Shown: positions 13,976-14,972 of the stretch, piece after piece
How positions within the stretch are numbered: the first letter of the stretch is position 1
How the letters are laid out: the number at the start of each line of letters is the position of its first letter
Source of the DNA: Comamonadaceae bacterium
GTDB lineage: Bacteria > Pseudomonadota > Gammaproteobacteria > Burkholderiales > Burkholderiaceae
Length of the DNA stretch: 14,972 bases
Reading direction: 5' to 3'
Assembly: GCA_947484245.1 (NCBI GenBank)
Contig: CANKOT010000056.1
Location: 1-14,972 of the forward strand
Notes under the pieces: generated by a model
Told to the model about the DNA's origin: nothing
The model's input: only the letters and a program-made list of their open reading frames with translations
Databases searched by the model: none
Position numbers and translations under genes: made by a program

Positions 13976-14467
13976 GTGTTGATCAACAAGTTACTTGCCA
14001 CTTTTTTTCTGCTGGTCAGTTGCGCCATCGAAGCAGCCACGCTGCAAGGCAAAGTGGTGGGCGTGGCAGATGGCGACAGCATTACTGTTTTGGACGACAA
14101 CAAAACTCAACACAAAATTCGCCTACTAGGCATTGACGCGCCAGAAAAGGCCCAGGCATTTGGACAAAAGTCAAAACAGACCTTGCATCAACTTGTTCAC
14201 AACAAACAAGTCACTATCGAGTTTCAGAAAAAAGACAAATATGGCAGAACGGTTGGCAAGGTGCTGTTCAATGGCAATGACATTTGTCTTGAGCAAATCA
14301 AGCTTGGCATGGCTTGGCACTACAAGCAGTACGAGTCTCAGCAGTCCAAAGAAGATCGTATTGTGTACAAGCAAGCAGAGCTAGCAGCAAGAAATCAAGC
14401 CTTAGGCATCTGGAAAGATAAAAATTCCACACCGCCGTGGGATTTTAGGAAACAAACAAGAAATTAA
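13976..14467 (+). CDS. Exported staphylococcal-nuclease-type (SNase/TNase) nuclease
   Basis: A 163-residue thermonuclease-family protein that cleaves DNA or RNA using Ca2+. The N-terminus is a signal peptide (INKLLATFFLLVSCAIEA): either cleavage after Ala20, or lipidation at Cys16 (LVSC is an acceptable lipobox). The SNase core has VADGDSITV (30-38), KIRLLGIDAPE (47-57) with Arg49, Asp54 and Glu57, and KDKYGRTVGKV (86-96) with Arg91. These match the S. aureus nuclease catalytic Arg35, Asp40, Glu43 and Arg87, so it should be active. The start is GTG 13976 or TTG 13979; no ribosome-binding site stronger than TGAAG is seen. It is bracketed by inverted repeat copies E and F, and F supplies its TAA stop. 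By eye its sequence is more A/T-rich than the neighbouring genes, consistent with transfer. Confidence 0.9.
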   Translation: MLINKLLATFFLLVSCAIEAATLQGKVVGVADGDSITVLDDNKTQHKIRLLGIDAPEKAQAFGQKSKQTLHQLVHNKQVTIEFQKKDKYGRTVGKVLFNGNDICLEQIKLGMAWHYKQYESQQSKEDRIVYKQAELAARNQALGIWKDKNSTPPWDFRKQTRN

Positions 14468-14485
14468 TGTTGATCTGACCCCATT
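14461..14485 (-). repeat. Dispersed intergenic repeat, copy F (reverse)
   Basis: AAATTAATGTTGATCTGACC then CC on the plus strand, identical to the core of copies B and C2. The nuclease stop codon TAA (14465-14467) lies inside it. Outside, a CCC at 14493-14495 follows 14 bases after the CCCC, a weak form of the second box. It ends 26 bases from the stop of the next, convergent gene. Confidence 0.87.
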
Positions 14486-14510
14486 TATTCAACCCTTCTT
14501 GCCGCCTGGC

Positions 14511-14906
14511 TTAAGCAGACAAATCAACCCGAATCTGCCCCGAGTAGGTGTTTTGCGTTGGTAGGTTTTCGCCCATTTGTTTGACGCCATGGCCATCAAA
14601 TGAAAGCGATTGAAGCTGACCGCCACGGCTCTGCAATTCCTGCGCAAAGTGCTTGGCAGCGTATAAGTTGCTGCTTTGCAAAGCAGCGCCAATCTTGGTG
14701 AGGTAGGGGTCAGTAGACACAGAAGGATCGAAATTGACAAGGGCAATGAAGGCTTGTCGCGCAGTGTCCAAATCACCGGCAATGATGGTGTGCAGCAATG
14801 CTTCCAGCTTTTGCTTACGGCGGTTTTGCCTTTCACCTTGAGGTGAATTGCTGCCTCCCCAATGCTGAGGATTGCCATTGATGCGCAGAGAAATTGAAGT
14901 ATCCAT
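14511..14906 (-). CDS. Small hypothetical protein with two helical repeats
   Basis: A 131-residue protein that I do not recognise as a named family. A polar, Gly/Asn/Gln-rich head (1-32) precedes two similar 23-residue helical units: LEALLHTIIAGDLDTARQAF... (34-56) and LTKIGAALQSSNLYAAKHFA... (69-91). The (D/N)LxxAxxxFxxL core is repeated 35 residues apart, recalling short proteins with ALQSGDLxxAQQAF-type repeats in other proteobacteria. There is no signal peptide or membrane segment. This frame was preferred over the overlapping frame 14489-14878 because it has a clear repeat and balanced composition, while the other is rich in Cys, Pro and Trp. The start at 14906 has AAGG about 11 bases upstream, which is loose. 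Function unknown. Confidence 0.6.
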   Translation of the reverse strand: MDTSISLRINGNPQHWGGSNSPQGERQNRRKQKLEALLHTIIAGDLDTARQAFIALVNFDPSVSTDPYLTKIGAALQSSNLYAAKHFAQELQSRGGQLQSLSFDGHGVKQMGENLPTQNTYSGQIRVDLSA

Positions 14907-14972
14907 GGTGCGGACGCCTTTCGATCTTAAATAACTGTGTGTCTAAACCTCTTCTGTTTGCAAGGATTTCAA

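Noticed and set aside
2821..14485. CRISPR array from the repeated motif
   Set aside because: Copies alternate in orientation, are hundreds to thousands of bases apart and have no spacer structure or cas genes.
14489..14878. Overlapping minus-strand frame of 129 codons
   Set aside because: Composition rich in Cys, Pro, Trp and Leu without pattern; the shifted frame 14511-14906 has an internal repeat and a more natural start.

Overview
The window looks like chromosomal DNA from a betaproteobacterium of the order Burkholderiales, most likely a Comamonadaceae-type organism (Limnohabitans, Rhodoferax or Polaromonas relatives). The basis is a phaR-rimO gene pair, two orphan tripartite-tricarboxylate (Bug/TctC) periplasmic receptors without membrane subunits, and the general protein style. 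The genus is inference. No rRNA, tRNA, CRISPR array, transposase or integrase was seen. No gene-free stretch exceeds 300 bases.

Layout. 1-946 (minus): the 5' part of rimO and the complete PHA-synthesis regulator phaR. 1097-2794 (plus): a D-aminoacylase-like amidohydrolase. 2872-3543 (plus): an exported SOUL-family haem-binding-like protein, convergent with an EamA/DMT permease (3540-4415, minus). 4563-7103 (plus): a likely three-gene unit of a PdxA-family dehydrogenase, a Bug receptor and a LON-substrate-binding-domain protein. 7212-9392 (minus): a large membrane protein fused to a spermidine-synthase-like domain. 9620-9985 (plus): a small lipoprotein. 10153-13722 (minus): a four-gene operon, read FAD monooxygenase, degenerate CMD protein, AhpD-like protein, Bug receptor. 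13976-14467 (plus): an exported staphylococcal-nuclease-type nuclease. 14511-14906 (minus): a small helical-repeat protein of unknown function.

The most unusual structure is not a gene. A conserved motif, TTGGGGTCAGATCAACATT, occurs six times (2821, 7171, 9991, 10109, 13842, 14461), always between genes or at the end of one, in strictly alternating orientation (+ - + - + -). Five copies sit at or within about 30 bases of a stop codon, and some supply the stop codon itself. One pair (9991-10138) forms a perfect 60-bp inverted repeat around a 28-nt loop. Another pair (13842 and 14461) closely brackets the single nuclease gene like the ends of a small cassette. Several copies carry a second CCCC box 13-14 nt further out. 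This looks like an intergenic, REP/MITE-like repeat family that punctuates the region. Its mobilising enzyme is not in the window.

Functionally the window is a mosaic of accessory metabolism (acyl-amino-acid or amide hydrolysis, solute capture by Bug proteins, flavin-dependent oxidation with AhpD-type partners) next to a conserved housekeeping edge (rimO-phaR).
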